A stretch of 51,240 bases of DNA from a virus: IMG/VR virus record IMGVR_UViG_3300042896_000697, positions 1-51,240 of that record. The stretch is one strand, 5' to 3'. Below, piece after piece: positions 25,288 to 32,791 of the stretch. A model generated the notes under the pieces. It made no database searches, was not told the origin of the DNA, and saw only the letters and a program-made list of their open reading frames with translations. The stretch's first letter is position 1; each line of letters begins with the position of its first letter. Position numbers and translations under genes: made by a program.

Positions 25288-25488
25288 CTAGGAAAGAAAA
25301 TCTTTAAATAATTTTTCTATTTCAGGATTATCAAATAACACATCAATTTCTGTAGATTTATGCAGGCATTTGCCTTGCCCGTTAATTCCAGTGGATAAAG
25401 TAGTTCTATCTTTATTTAATTCAATTTCAGTAAAGTTATTTCCATAGGAAAGAAAGTTTTTAAACCGGATTGTTTCAAAAATTACCAT
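25288..25488 (-). CDS. 46: gp46 N-terminal fragment fused to IntN
   Basis: 66 residues. Residues 1-40 are the gp46 N-terminus: VIFETIRFKNFLSYGNNF, ending in the Walker A start GINGQGK. Residue 41 is Cys, the first residue of the intein. The remaining 26 residues (CLHKSTEIDVLFDNPE...) form a very short N-intein. The start overlaps the gp47 stop (TAATG). Confidence 0.88.
   Translation of the reverse strand: MVIFETIRFKNFLSYGNNFTEIELNKDRTTLSTGINGQGKCLHKSTEIDVLFDNPEIEKLFKDFLS
25291..25368 (-). other. N-terminal split intein (IntN), 26 residues
   Basis: Starts with the nucleophilic Cys (CLHKSTEIDV, block A) directly after Lys of the Walker A loop and ends KDFLS. Unusually short; similar in size to the 25-residue IntN of the AceL-TerL split intein. 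Confidence 0.85.
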
Positions 25489-26552
25489 TATTCAACCGCC
25501 ATTGCTTCAGTATATAAATTAGACATCATAGTCTTCAATTTGTTTTTATCTAATTCTTGTTGATTAATACTATCAATATATTTGTAAGTAATTGTTAATG
25601 TATCATCAGTTTCATCAACATCCTCATCAATTTCTAAATCAACTACATCTTCAGTAATTGATACATCTATAGGGTTATTCGCATAAACTTGATCGACAAA
25701 TAAATCAAACAAATATGGATTAGTTTTGGCCTTAACTTGAATCTTAACATATTTACCAATTACGTTAGATAAAAATTCTTTATCAAGATAACTGGAATTA
25801 ATGACATCACTAGATCCAGAATCATCATAATCCATCTTATAGAAAATTGAATTTGGATTAAGTACAGTTTCCAATTCCCTAGTTTCTAAGTCAAAAACTC
25901 TAAAACCTTTTGGATCGGCATAATCTTGCCAAGTCATCTCATAAGGAGTCCCTATGTACTCGATATTCCCTCTCTTAGACGCGTGATGATAATGACCGGA
26001 TAATACCCTTTCATAATTAGAAAACGCCTTAGCGGACAATCCATGCTCCGATAGGATACTACTTTGGTACATCTTAAAACCTTCTATTTCAAAATGCCCA
26101 ACACAAACAGTAGAAGTATCTTGTTTAATAAAATTTAAACATTCTTGATAATTTTCTTTACAAATCCATGGAATAATAGAAATTCCATTAAGAAGTTTAG
26201 TTGGTTCTTTTACAACAGTTACATTTTTAAATTGTGTTAAGAATAACCCAGAACTACTAATACTCAATGATTCTTTATAAAAGAGGTCGTGATTTCCTAA
26301 TAGCGTAGTTAATTGTATATCCAATTTATCAAATCTAGAAAAGAAATATCTTTTTGCTTCATCAAGAGTATAATGGTTAGAATATTTACGTCTATCAAAA
26401 ATATCACCTAATTGAATAACGTGTTTAACATTATTAGCAATTAAATAAGGAAAAAATATATCAGTATAGAATTTATCAAAAAATTCATGAAAATGTTGAC
26501 TATCCCCGCGACAACCAAAATGCGTATCACCTAAAAATACAATTTTACTCAT
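25488..26552 (-). CDS. 47: recombination nuclease subunit gp47 (SbcD/Mre11-like)
   Basis: 354 residues (T4: 339). Calcineurin-like phosphoesterase motifs: GDTHFG (8-13), GDIFDRR, GNHD and GHYHHASK with metal-binding His and Asp. It works with gp46 to resect DNA ends for recombination-dependent replication. Gene order 47-46 is as in T4. Confidence 0.94.
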   Translation of the reverse strand: MSKIVFLGDTHFGCRGDSQHFHEFFDKFYTDIFFPYLIANNVKHVIQLGDIFDRRKYSNHYTLDEAKRYFFSRFDKLDIQLTTLLGNHDLFYKESLSISSSGLFLTQFKNVTVVKEPTKLLNGISIIPWICKENYQECLNFIKQDTSTVCVGHFEIEGFKMYQSSILSEHGLSAKAFSNYERVLSGHYHHASKRGNIEYIGTPYEMTWQDYADPKGFRVFDLETRELETVLNPNSIFYKMDYDDSGSSDVINSSYLDKEFLSNVIGKYVKIQVKAKTNPYLFDLFVDQVYANNPIDVSITEDVVDLEIDEDVDETDDTLTITYKYIDSINQQELDKNKLKTMMSNLYTEAMAVE

Positions 26553-27217
26553 TAATCCTCCAAGAAAGTTTCAATTCCTTTAGCTTTTTTCTTTTTCTTC
26601 GCTACAGGACTTTTAGTGCTTTTTTTGAATTCAGTATCTTCAAATTTTTGAATAAAATCATACATATTATCATAAACTTCAATTTGTTTAATTTGACCTT
26701 CACCAAGTTCCAATAACTCAGCTTCATCAAGAATACCGAAATTTTCTGTTGCTTTATATTTTATATACTGTTGTTTTTTTTCTTTTTGGATCCTACGAAC
26801 AAAACACCACCAAAGAATCTGAGTAAAATAAGCAAAAGGATTTTTAGTTTTTGCTGAATCAAAATTTTCAAAATACATTAAACAGTTTTCAATTCCATCA
26901 GCAATCATTTCATCTTTATATGAATACCCAAAGAAATTAGGTCTACGAGCTAATCCCTCTGATAATTTAACGAAACATTCTCCAATATAATTTGGAATTC
27001 TAGGTTTAATTTTTCCTTCTTCTTTTGCAAGTGCGCAATCAGCTTTATATTTTTCTAATGCAGCGCAAAAATCAGCATTATTAATATATTCTCTGGTAAC
27101 TTTTTTTCTTTTTACTTTAGCAACAACGGGTTTTTCTTCTGGAAGATCTTCTAATAAAGAAGGTATTTCTTCAGTAAAATCTGGGACGTCAGCAAAATCA
27201 AATTTTAATTCTTTCAT
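26552..27217 (-). CDS. 55: late transcription sigma factor gp55
   Basis: 221 residues (T4: 185). The central region matches T4 gp55: CFVKLSEGLARRPNFFGYSY, MIADGIENCLMYFENFD and NPFAYFTQILWWCFVRRIQKEKKQQY, a sigma region 2 that opens TATAAATA promoters. A basic stretch precedes the short acid-hydrophobic tail GIETFLED, which fits the clamp-binding tail that lets gp55 use gp45. Its own promoter is at 27254-27282. Confidence 0.94.
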   Translation of the reverse strand: MKELKFDFADVPDFTEEIPSLLEDLPEEKPVVAKVKRKKVTREYINNADFCAALEKYKADCALAKEEGKIKPRIPNYIGECFVKLSEGLARRPNFFGYSYKDEMIADGIENCLMYFENFDSAKTKNPFAYFTQILWWCFVRRIQKEKKQQYIKYKATENFGILDEAELLELGEGQIKQIEVYDNMYDFIQKFEDTEFKKSTKSPVAKKKKKAKGIETFLED

Positions 27218-27253
27218 AGCAGTTACTCCACGTATTATCAGTTATTTAATAGT

Positions 27254-27282
27254 ATTATACTATAAAAAAGCTAAAATAGCAA
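27254..27282 (-). promoter_or_regulatory. 55: sigma70-type promoter of gene 55 (TTGCTA-17-TATAAT)
   Basis: Minus strand, -35 TTGCTA, 17-base spacer ending TATAG, -10 TATAAT, about 37 bases before the gp55 ATG. Confidence 0.65.
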
Positions 27283-27368
27283 GAATTATTTCTTCTGAAC
27301 GGGGGATTTGATTGAATTTTCGTCAAGAACTATTTCTCGTTAAAATATAATAAGTTGAAAAAAAGTGC

Positions 27369-27397
27369 TTGACGAAATTAAATTTGTAGGTTACATT
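27369..27397 (+). promoter_or_regulatory. plus-strand sigma70-type promoter into the 27400-27498 gap
   Basis: TTGACG inside GTGCTTGACG, with a 17-base spacer and a weaker -10 TACATT. The upstream context (AAAAAAAGTGCTTGAC) matches the minus-strand promoter at 20463-20491. No plus-strand protein gene follows. Confidence 0.5.
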
Positions 27398-27414
27398 ATA
27401 CCTTAAGTGTTGTT

Positions 27415-27494
27415 TGGAACTTCGCTAAAGCTTCGTTCCATAAACATTAAAGTCTCAAAATAGAATTACTGCGTAGCAGATCCTCGAAGAGGAT
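27415..27494 (+). ncRNA. candidate structured small RNA, three hairpins
   Basis: No ORF. Hairpins: 27415-27440 (TGGAAC/GTTCCA with inner GCT/AGC), 27469-27479 (CTGC/GCAG, loop GTA) and 27480-27494 (ATCCTC/GAGGAT, loop GAA). The promoter at 27369-27397 points into it. Orientation is not certain; on the minus strand the same helices could act as termination or regulatory structure upstream of gene 55. Confidence 0.35.
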
Positions 27495-27498
27495 TAAA

Positions 27499-27876
27499 CT
27501 AGTGAATAATATATCCTTCTGGTGGAATATCTGTTTCAGCTATTAGTGTTTCTTTAATTTGTTTAGCTAATGTTGATTCGGGATCTAGATATTCCAATAT
27601 TGCATCAAGATATCGATATCCAAACTCTATAGATGAATAAGAAACAAATAAAATGTGATCCATTGGAATAGGTGCTTCTTGTAGAGGAAATGCTTCTAAA
27701 GGCATCCAGTCAACCATAATAATTTCTTCAGTTTCATTTTCAATGTCAATGGTAGGGTAGAATGTTTTAGGGTATTTTATTATTACAGTATTAGTTTCTT
27801 TATCTTGATGATAGAATCCAATTAAATCTTCACCAGTTCTTAATCTAACAATTTTAATTTCAAATTTTTCGGTCAT
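27499..27876 (-). CDS. hypothetical Sm-like protein upstream of uvsW
   Basis: 125 residues, acidic, beta-rich. The N-terminal KIVRLRTGEDLIGFYHQDKE resembles the start of the 12463-12786 protein, so the two are probably paralogues. It overlaps uvsW by ATGA, so it is the 3'-terminal gene of the uvsW transcript. Function unknown. Confidence 0.6.
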   Translation of the reverse strand: MTEKFEIKIVRLRTGEDLIGFYHQDKETNTVIIKYPKTFYPTIDIENETEEIIMVDWMPLEAFPLQEAPIPMDHILFVSYSSIEFGYRYLDAILEYLDPESTLAKQIKETLIAETDIPPEGYIIH

Positions 27877-29378
27877 AATGTTTCCATATCCACTTTAATA
27901 ATTTTATAATCAAATTTTTCTTCATTGTAAATCTTGATTCTTTCTTGAAAATGTGTTAGAGTATAATTTTGATGCTTCTTATACCGTAAATCATCAGCAA
28001 GGTCATATAATACTGCTTCATCTTTATTTTCATTTAAACGTAAAACGCGACCAATAGCTTGGAGGTTTCTTATTCTAGATTTAGAAGGGCTAGCAAATAT
28101 AATATTATGTAGGTTTTTAATATTAGTTCCAGTAGACACTGTTCCAACAGAACCTATTAAAATTACATTATGTTCAGTCTCCATTGCCTTTCTAATTTCT
28201 TCTCTTTCTTCAGCCTTAATATTACCATGAATATAATATATCTTTTTATTAACAGCATGTTTTGAATTAGAAATTAACTCATATAACACATCTCCATGTT
28301 TTTCAACATATTGATAAAGTAATAATGTATTTCCTTTTAATGATAATGATAAATTCTTAATAAATTTATTTCTATTGGCATTAGCAATTAAATATTCTAA
28401 TTCTTGTTGATATTTTAATCCTTTTGATAACTTACAAGTTTCCTCGGGATATTTTAAAACAATACATTTAATATTTAATTTTGTTACTTGTTTGTTATCC
28501 ATTAATTGTTTAGTTGTAATAACCTTTCTAACTGGACCAAATAAACTTTCTAATTGTAATGAATGTATTTTTTGTCCATTTAAAGTTCCAGTAACACCAA
28601 CTCGATAATCGGCATTAACGCATTTTTGTACAATACCTGTTAAGCTATTTGCTGATGCTAAATGAGCTTCATCACATAACACAAAATCAAATTGATCAAA
28701 ATAAGTTCGGCTTTTATGATTAAATAATGATTGCCAAGTGCTAATATATAAATGTTTTTCTGCATTTTTATCTTGACCAGCAAATATCATATGAATATGT
28801 TTATTTACATCCCATCTATTATGACTTGAGTAATCAGCAAAATCTGATGTAAGTTGATGACATAATGATGTGTTTGGAACCAACAGTAATCCTTTCTTTC
28901 TATTATGCGCTAACAAGAATCTAACAATAATATAAAGAATACAACTTTTACCTGATGACGTTGGAGATAATAACATTAAACGTTTTTCGTTAAGGAAATC
29001 TAAAACGCCTTTAAATTGATAATCTCTAACCTCAATTTTCTTTCCATTAGAATGGATATCTAATGAAGTAATAAATTTGTGTAACTCAGTGTCCGTAACT
29101 GGGTCGTAGTTATCTTTATAATTGTGTTGAAGGGTATAGTCCCTATCTTTAGCAAACGCCTCTAATTGAGGGATTAAACCGATAAAAAACTCCATATCTC
29201 CATTTGGTAATATTTTTGCTAGGCGAACCTTTCCATCCCATAATCTTGCTTTATAACTGGGCATAAATTTATATCCAGTAGCAAAAAAAGAGAAGTAATC
29301 GCTTAGTTCCTGTGCAATACTTTTGTCGCATTTTAGGATGGCATAAGTTTCGTTATGTTTTTCAATTTCAATTATCAT
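27873..29378 (-). CDS. uvsW: UvsW helicase
   Basis: 501 residues (T4: 503). SF2 helicase: TSSGKS (Walker A, about 140-145), DEAH (motif II), TGT (motif III, GVTGTLNG), and motif VI QAIGRVLR. The first ~100 residues match the T4 UvsW N-terminal domain. UvsW unwinds R-loops and branched DNA, switching from origin to recombination replication. It precedes UvsY-like T4 order. Confidence 0.94.
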   Translation of the reverse strand: MIIEIEKHNETYAILKCDKSIAQELSDYFSFFATGYKFMPSYKARLWDGKVRLAKILPNGDMEFFIGLIPQLEAFAKDRDYTLQHNYKDNYDPVTDTELHKFITSLDIHSNGKKIEVRDYQFKGVLDFLNEKRLMLLSPTSSGKSCILYIIVRFLLAHNRKKGLLLVPNTSLCHQLTSDFADYSSHNRWDVNKHIHMIFAGQDKNAEKHLYISTWQSLFNHKSRTYFDQFDFVLCDEAHLASANSLTGIVQKCVNADYRVGVTGTLNGQKIHSLQLESLFGPVRKVITTKQLMDNKQVTKLNIKCIVLKYPEETCKLSKGLKYQQELEYLIANANRNKFIKNLSLSLKGNTLLLYQYVEKHGDVLYELISNSKHAVNKKIYYIHGNIKAEEREEIRKAMETEHNVILIGSVGTVSTGTNIKNLHNIIFASPSKSRIRNLQAIGRVLRLNENKDEAVLYDLADDLRYKKHQNYTLTHFQERIKIYNEEKFDYKIIKVDMETL

Positions 29379-29379
29379 T

Positions 29380-29820
29380 TTAATTTCCAGCTAGGAATCT
29401 AGTGTATGTCATATATTCTCTTAATTGCCAAGTTCTGTTACCGAGCTCTTTAATTATTGCCTCACAAACATATATACATTCCTCATAGTAGGCTTTCTTT
29501 TCAAGAATTTTTATTAAAAAATCGTCAGCTTCAAGATACGTATCGATATTACCTTTGGTGCCAATCTTTAAGTCGAACTGATCCCACCCATACTCGTCTA
29601 AGGTTTCCTTTGCAAGATTTCCTAGGTAATACTCCCTACGAACTTTTTTCATCCTTGCATGGTCGAATTTTGCTTTCTGTGCAGCGAGTCTATGCTGAGA
29701 AAGAATCTCGACATATTTCGCGTGCAAAAGAGGAGTATTTACAAGTTCTTGGTGTGGTTTAGATTCGTCGATTTGGCTATCAATTTTCCAATATTCTATA
29801 ATCGTGTCAAGTTTTATCAT
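29380..29820 (-). CDS. uvsY: recombination mediator UvsY
   Basis: 146 residues (T4: 137). The pattern IDESKPHQELVNTPLLHAKY and KKVRREYYLGNLAKETLDEYG, then ADDFLIKILEKKAYYEECIY, matches UvsY. UvsY loads UvsX onto gp32-coated DNA. Codon use is more balanced (fewer AT-biased codons) than neighbours. Confidence 0.92.
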   Translation of the reverse strand: MIKLDTIIEYWKIDSQIDESKPHQELVNTPLLHAKYVEILSQHRLAAQKAKFDHARMKKVRREYYLGNLAKETLDEYGWDQFDLKIGTKGNIDTYLEADDFLIKILEKKAYYEECIYVCEAIIKELGNRTWQLREYMTYTRFLAGN

Positions 29821-29862
29821 TTTTTTTAAATTCTCAAGTAAACATTACAAAAATATATAGGT

Positions 29863-30405
29863 TTACTGTAATAATGTTATTTCGTACCGTTTAAACCTAA
29901 ATGTTGCAGTTGCAGTCATAATTTTTGATGAACTAACTCTAATATCGAACGGTATTGATGAAACATATACTGGGAATAGGTCGATAAAATGTATATTTAC
30001 TCTTGGTGTGTCATTTGCTACAGACAATGTTGTTAATATTGCGTCAGCATACTGTGGGGTATTAATATATTCATATTGACTATATTTCGATAATTTATCT
30101 AGATTGATATAATCATCCCAAGCTTCGGCTTGAGTATATCCTTTAATCCAGTAATATATTGACGACCAAGACCTTAATTCTTCGTCTAGAAGAAATTCGA
30201 TAGATAAATCTTCGTATTCCATTTTATCGCCTGGAACGCTCATATCTCTAAATGGTGTATTTTGCACGGTACTTTGTGAATTTACTCCAGGAAGGTTTGC
30301 TGCTTGACAAAAAAACTGAACTTCCTTTAGTCTTGGGATAGTAAAGATAAACTTTGATGACTGTAATAAATCGGTATTACAGATAAGAGCGTCATTTAAA
30401 GCCAT
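29863..30405 (-). CDS. tail-tube-like baseplate protein (gp19/gp54 superfamily)
   Basis: 180 residues. SKFIFTIPRLKEVQFFCQAANLPGV and VPGDKMEYEDLSIEFLLDEEL, ending with the beta-rich ITATATFRFKRYEI-like end, fit the fold shared by phage tube and baseplate proteins. It differs from gp19 at 40391-40930. A late promoter precedes it at 30433-30440, in line with virion function. Likely a baseplate tube initiator; assignment within the family is not secure. Confidence 0.65.
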   Translation of the reverse strand: MALNDALICNTDLLQSSKFIFTIPRLKEVQFFCQAANLPGVNSQSTVQNTPFRDMSVPGDKMEYEDLSIEFLLDEELRSWSSIYYWIKGYTQAEAWDDYINLDKLSKYSQYEYINTPQYADAILTTLSVANDTPRVNIHFIDLFPVYVSSIPFDIRVSSSKIMTATATFRFKRYEITLLQ

Positions 30406-30432
30406 AGAAAATCCTTATAATTTATTTACTTG

Positions 30433-30440
30433 TATTTATA
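30433..30440 (-). promoter_or_regulatory. late promoter TATAAATA before baseplate gene
   Basis: Exact octamer 28 bases before the 30405 start. Confidence 0.7.
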
Positions 30441-30463
30441 AAATTCTAAATATAAAAAAATGC

Positions 30464-30492
30464 TTTACTTTTTTTAAGTTATGTAGTACAAT
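30464..30492 (+). promoter_or_regulatory. sigma70-type promoter of TET gene (TTTACT-17-TACAAT)
   Basis: Plus strand; -35 TTTACT in TGCTTTACT, 17-base spacer ending TGTAG, -10 TACAAT; GGAG before the ATG at 30522. Confidence 0.75.
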
Positions 30493-30521
30493 ATAATTGA
30501 ATCTTACAATAGGAGATATAG

Positions 30522-31940
30522 ATGGTAAAAGTAGTAGTTTTAAAACCGGAAGAGGTAACTCCAAGACCCGATTTGGTTGGTAAATGGCTTGACGAGAGTC
30601 ATTATAAAATATTAGTTGAAGACGATTTGGATGTATATCTTCCTCCAGATTGCGCAGATTTTACTGCCGAGGAAAACTGCGATAATAATATGGAATGTAA
30701 TTCTTGTACAAAAGGATTATCTGAAAAAAATATCGTGTTTAAATTTCGTAAAAACTTTTTCACTAAAGAAGAAGCTGATGCTGCTTATGCTGGTTTACGA
30801 GATGCAGCTGTTGAAACTCAAAATCGCGGAATGGCTGGTGGTCCAAGAACTGCTACATGCGCAGGAAGAGAATGGGTTACTGATGAACAATTTGACTTAT
30901 TAGAATTCTTTGCATATAAAAATTCTACTTCAGTATTTGGTGGATATACTCCAAAAGTAGATGTTGATTTAATTAGAGCAAAGTATAAAAATTTAAAATC
31001 TGATGATAGCCGTGGTGTTGTTTGGTTAACTGAGCAAATTAGAGCTGACCAATTTGTATTTAATGATTTTATTGATAAATTATGTACATTAACTATTGAT
31101 GAAGCAAAATCTGAAGCTCAACGTGTATTAAATAAATTAATCAGCAAAACAACCTATGCTAATGTTGTAAATTCAGGTATTGCTGGTTGGTACGATAGAT
31201 ACCCTAGAATTCCTTTTGGTAGACCAACTACATATACAAGAGATAACCTAGATAAGTTTGTTAAATCTTATCCATTTTTACAATCTTTATCTAAAGGTTT
31301 TAAAGATATGTTACCATGGCGTTATGGTAATCAAAAACGTGCTGCAGAATCGATCGATCAAAGATTTGTTGTACCGGATACTCCATTTACGACAATTACA
31401 GTAAATAGAGACTTTAGAACAGCAGGTCATTATGATCCTGCGAATATGGAAAACGGGTTTGCTAATCTTTGTGTAATTAGCAATAATGACGACTATTCTG
31501 GGTGTTATTTGGTATTCCCTGAAATTGGATATGCAGTTGATATTAGACCTACTGATTTATTATTAGTGAACAATCAAGCAGGTTTACACGGCAATACTGA
31601 AATGATAAAGAATGATTCAAATTCAGAAAGAATTTCTATTATAGCTTTTTTTCACGAAAAAATGTTAGAACTTGGTTCTTATGATTATGAAGATGCAAGA
31701 AGAGAATTTGTTGATAGCCGCAGATTAAATCCAAATCACCCAGACCAAAGATATCGTTGGAATGGCATTACTCCAGGAATGTGGGCTGATACTCCAGATA
31801 AAAACTATAATTATTCTGCAGCAAAAGAATGGTATAATTTTTTAAAAGCAAAAGGTGACGTCGGAGAAAAATGGTTAATTGAACGTCACCCTTGGTTAAA
31901 ATCTGCAAACGAATGTAATGGGTTAGAAGATTTCTTCTAA
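30522..31940 (+). CDS. TET/JBP-family 2-oxoglutarate/Fe(II) dioxygenase
   Basis: 472 residues. The C-terminal double-stranded beta helix (about 290-380) has TTITVNRDF, the iron ligands GHYDP (His303, Asp305), [19 protein letters not shown] (His356) and [10 protein letters not shown] (Arg370 for 2-oxoglutarate). TET/JBP enzymes oxidise the 5-methyl of pyrimidines in DNA (5mC in TET, thymine in JBP). The first ~70 residues contain a CxxC pair (CNSC). The protein ends GLEDFF, a possible clamp-binding tail. The next plus-strand gene is a TET-associated glycosyltransferase. Confidence 0.85.
   Translation: MVKVVVLKPEEVTPRPDLVGKWLDESHYKILVEDDLDVYLPPDCADFTAEENCDNNMECNSCTKGLSEKNIVFKFRKNFFTKEEADAAYAGLRDAAVETQNRGMAGGPRTATCAGREWVTDEQFDLLEFFAYKNSTSVFGGYTPKVDVDLIRAKYKNLKSDDSRGVVWLTEQIRADQFVFNDFIDKLCTLTIDEAKSEAQRVLNKLISKTTYANVVNSGIAGWYDRYPRIPFGRPTTYTRDNLDKFVKSYPFLQSLSKGFKDMLPWRYGNQKRAAESIDQRFVVPDTPFTTITVNRDFRTAGHYDPANMENGFANLCVISNNDDYSGCYLVFPEIGYAVDIRPTDLLLVNNQAGLHGNTEMIKNDSNSERISIIAFFHEKMLELGSYDYEDARREFVDSRRLNPNHPDQRYRWNGITPGMWADTPDKNYNYSAAKEWYNFLKAKGDVGEKWLIERHPWLKSANECNGLEDFF
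31923..31940. repeat. palindromic overlap of two convergent stop codons
   Basis: TTAGAAGATTTCTTCTAA: eight-base complementary arms around TT. Plus strand encodes LEDFF-stop of TET; minus strand encodes LEEIF-stop of the GIY-YIG gene. Confidence 0.85.
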
Positions 31941-32645
31941 AGAAGTTAAATTAAGGTTGGGAAAATCTTGTATCTTTCCAACCTTAATACATTTCCATCC
32001 ATTTTGGTGTAATTTTATCCCTCTTGATACATTTAACATACCGCTATAATTTAAATTTAATTTCTTGCATATTTGTTTTAACCCTAAAATAAAATAATTG
32101 TTTCCATTAGGGGAAATTATATTATAAATTTTTCTATGCGCTAAAGCTGAATTTTCTATAGCTTGTATTGACCTTTTTCCTGCTGCATTAGTGTTTTTTA
32201 AATTTTTCCCAGTTCCATATGTATTACCGATCATTCTTTTTGCTGTATTTTCTTTTTCAATATCAGATATTATTCTATTTTTTTGTCCTATAGATATTTT
32301 TTTACGAATACATGCTGATGGATTTGATGTCCCATCTCCGCCATCAGTTCTATTTAATAGAATTCCTGTTCCTAAATCTTTTCTTCCATACCATTTAATT
32401 AATTTTCGTTCTATAGCTAATGCACCAATTTCCGTTAAATTAGTTTCAACAAAAACTATATAATTTTTGTCTTTAGGAACAGGAACTTTTCCGTGTTTTT
32501 TAAATGCTCTATTTTTTATACCTTTTCCTATATAATATGGCGTGCCGCTTTTTGCTGTTATTGAATCAATTGTTCTTATGTATGCATAAACATAATAGTT
32601 TAAGGTAAATTTATTTTTATTTGTATAAATATTTTTGCTGGGCAT
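31923..32645 (-). CDS. GIY-YIG homing endonuclease
   Basis: 240 residues. N-terminal [34 protein letters not shown] (about 36-54) with the catalytic Tyr and Arg, then Glu in [15 protein letters not shown]-terminal NUMOD/HTH-like region: [20 protein letters not shown] and NGWKCIKV. The 3' end overlaps the TET gene on the opposite strand by 18 bases. A late promoter lies at 32754-32761. It has inserted between TET and its partner. Confidence 0.8.
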   Translation of the reverse strand: MPSKNIYTNKNKFTLNYYVYAYIRTIDSITAKSGTPYYIGKGIKNRAFKKHGKVPVPKDKNYIVFVETNLTEIGALAIERKLIKWYGRKDLGTGILLNRTDGGDGTSNPSACIRKKISIGQKNRIISDIEKENTAKRMIGNTYGTGKNLKNTNAAGKRSIQAIENSALAHRKIYNIISPNGNNYFILGLKQICKKLNLNYSGMLNVSRGIKLHQNGWKCIKVGKIQDFPNLNLTSLEEIF

Positions 32646-32681
32646 TGATATTCTCTATGAATGTTAAAACGAATGTTTAGA

Positions 32682-32721
32682 GCTTATAGATCTGCCAGGA
32701 TCGTGATAAGCATTTTTTTTT
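32682..32721 (+). terminator. intrinsic terminator past the GIY-YIG gene
   Basis: Hairpin with GCTTAT/ATAAGC outer arms and GATC/GATC inner arms, followed by nine T on the plus strand. It ends plus-strand transcription, most plausibly that of the TET gene, whose 3' end is 740 bases away. Confidence 0.75.
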
Positions 32722-32723
32722 GC

Positions 32724-32752
32724 TTTACAATATTAAAATAATATAGTATAAT
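32724..32752 (+). promoter_or_regulatory. sigma70-type promoter of TAGT gene (TTTACA-17-TATAAT)
   Basis: Plus strand; -35 TTTACA in GCTTTACA, 17-base spacer ending TATAG, -10 TATAAT. Starts immediately after the terminator T-run. Confidence 0.75.
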
Positions 32753-32753
32753 A

Positions 32754-32761
32754 TATTTATA
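32754..32761 (-). promoter_or_regulatory. late promoter TATAAATA for GIY-YIG gene
   Basis: Exact octamer on the minus strand, adjacent to the plus-strand -10, so the divergent gap controls both directions. Confidence 0.55.
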
Positions 32762-32791
32762 TTATTTTTAGTTAAAATTAAAGGGTAAATT

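Noticed and set aside
23813-25368. Gene 46 broken by frameshift or decay
   Set aside because: The sequences beside both breaks are intein blocks that end and begin exactly at Walker A, so the break is functional.
27331-27345. TTGACG on the minus strand (TTCTTGACG) as another gene 55 promoter
   Set aside because: No -10-like hexamer 16-18 bases downstream (C-rich there).
29457-29762. 101-codon plus-strand frame opposite uvsY
   Set aside because: Shadow of uvsY; the protein lacks any recognisable motif and has no promoter.
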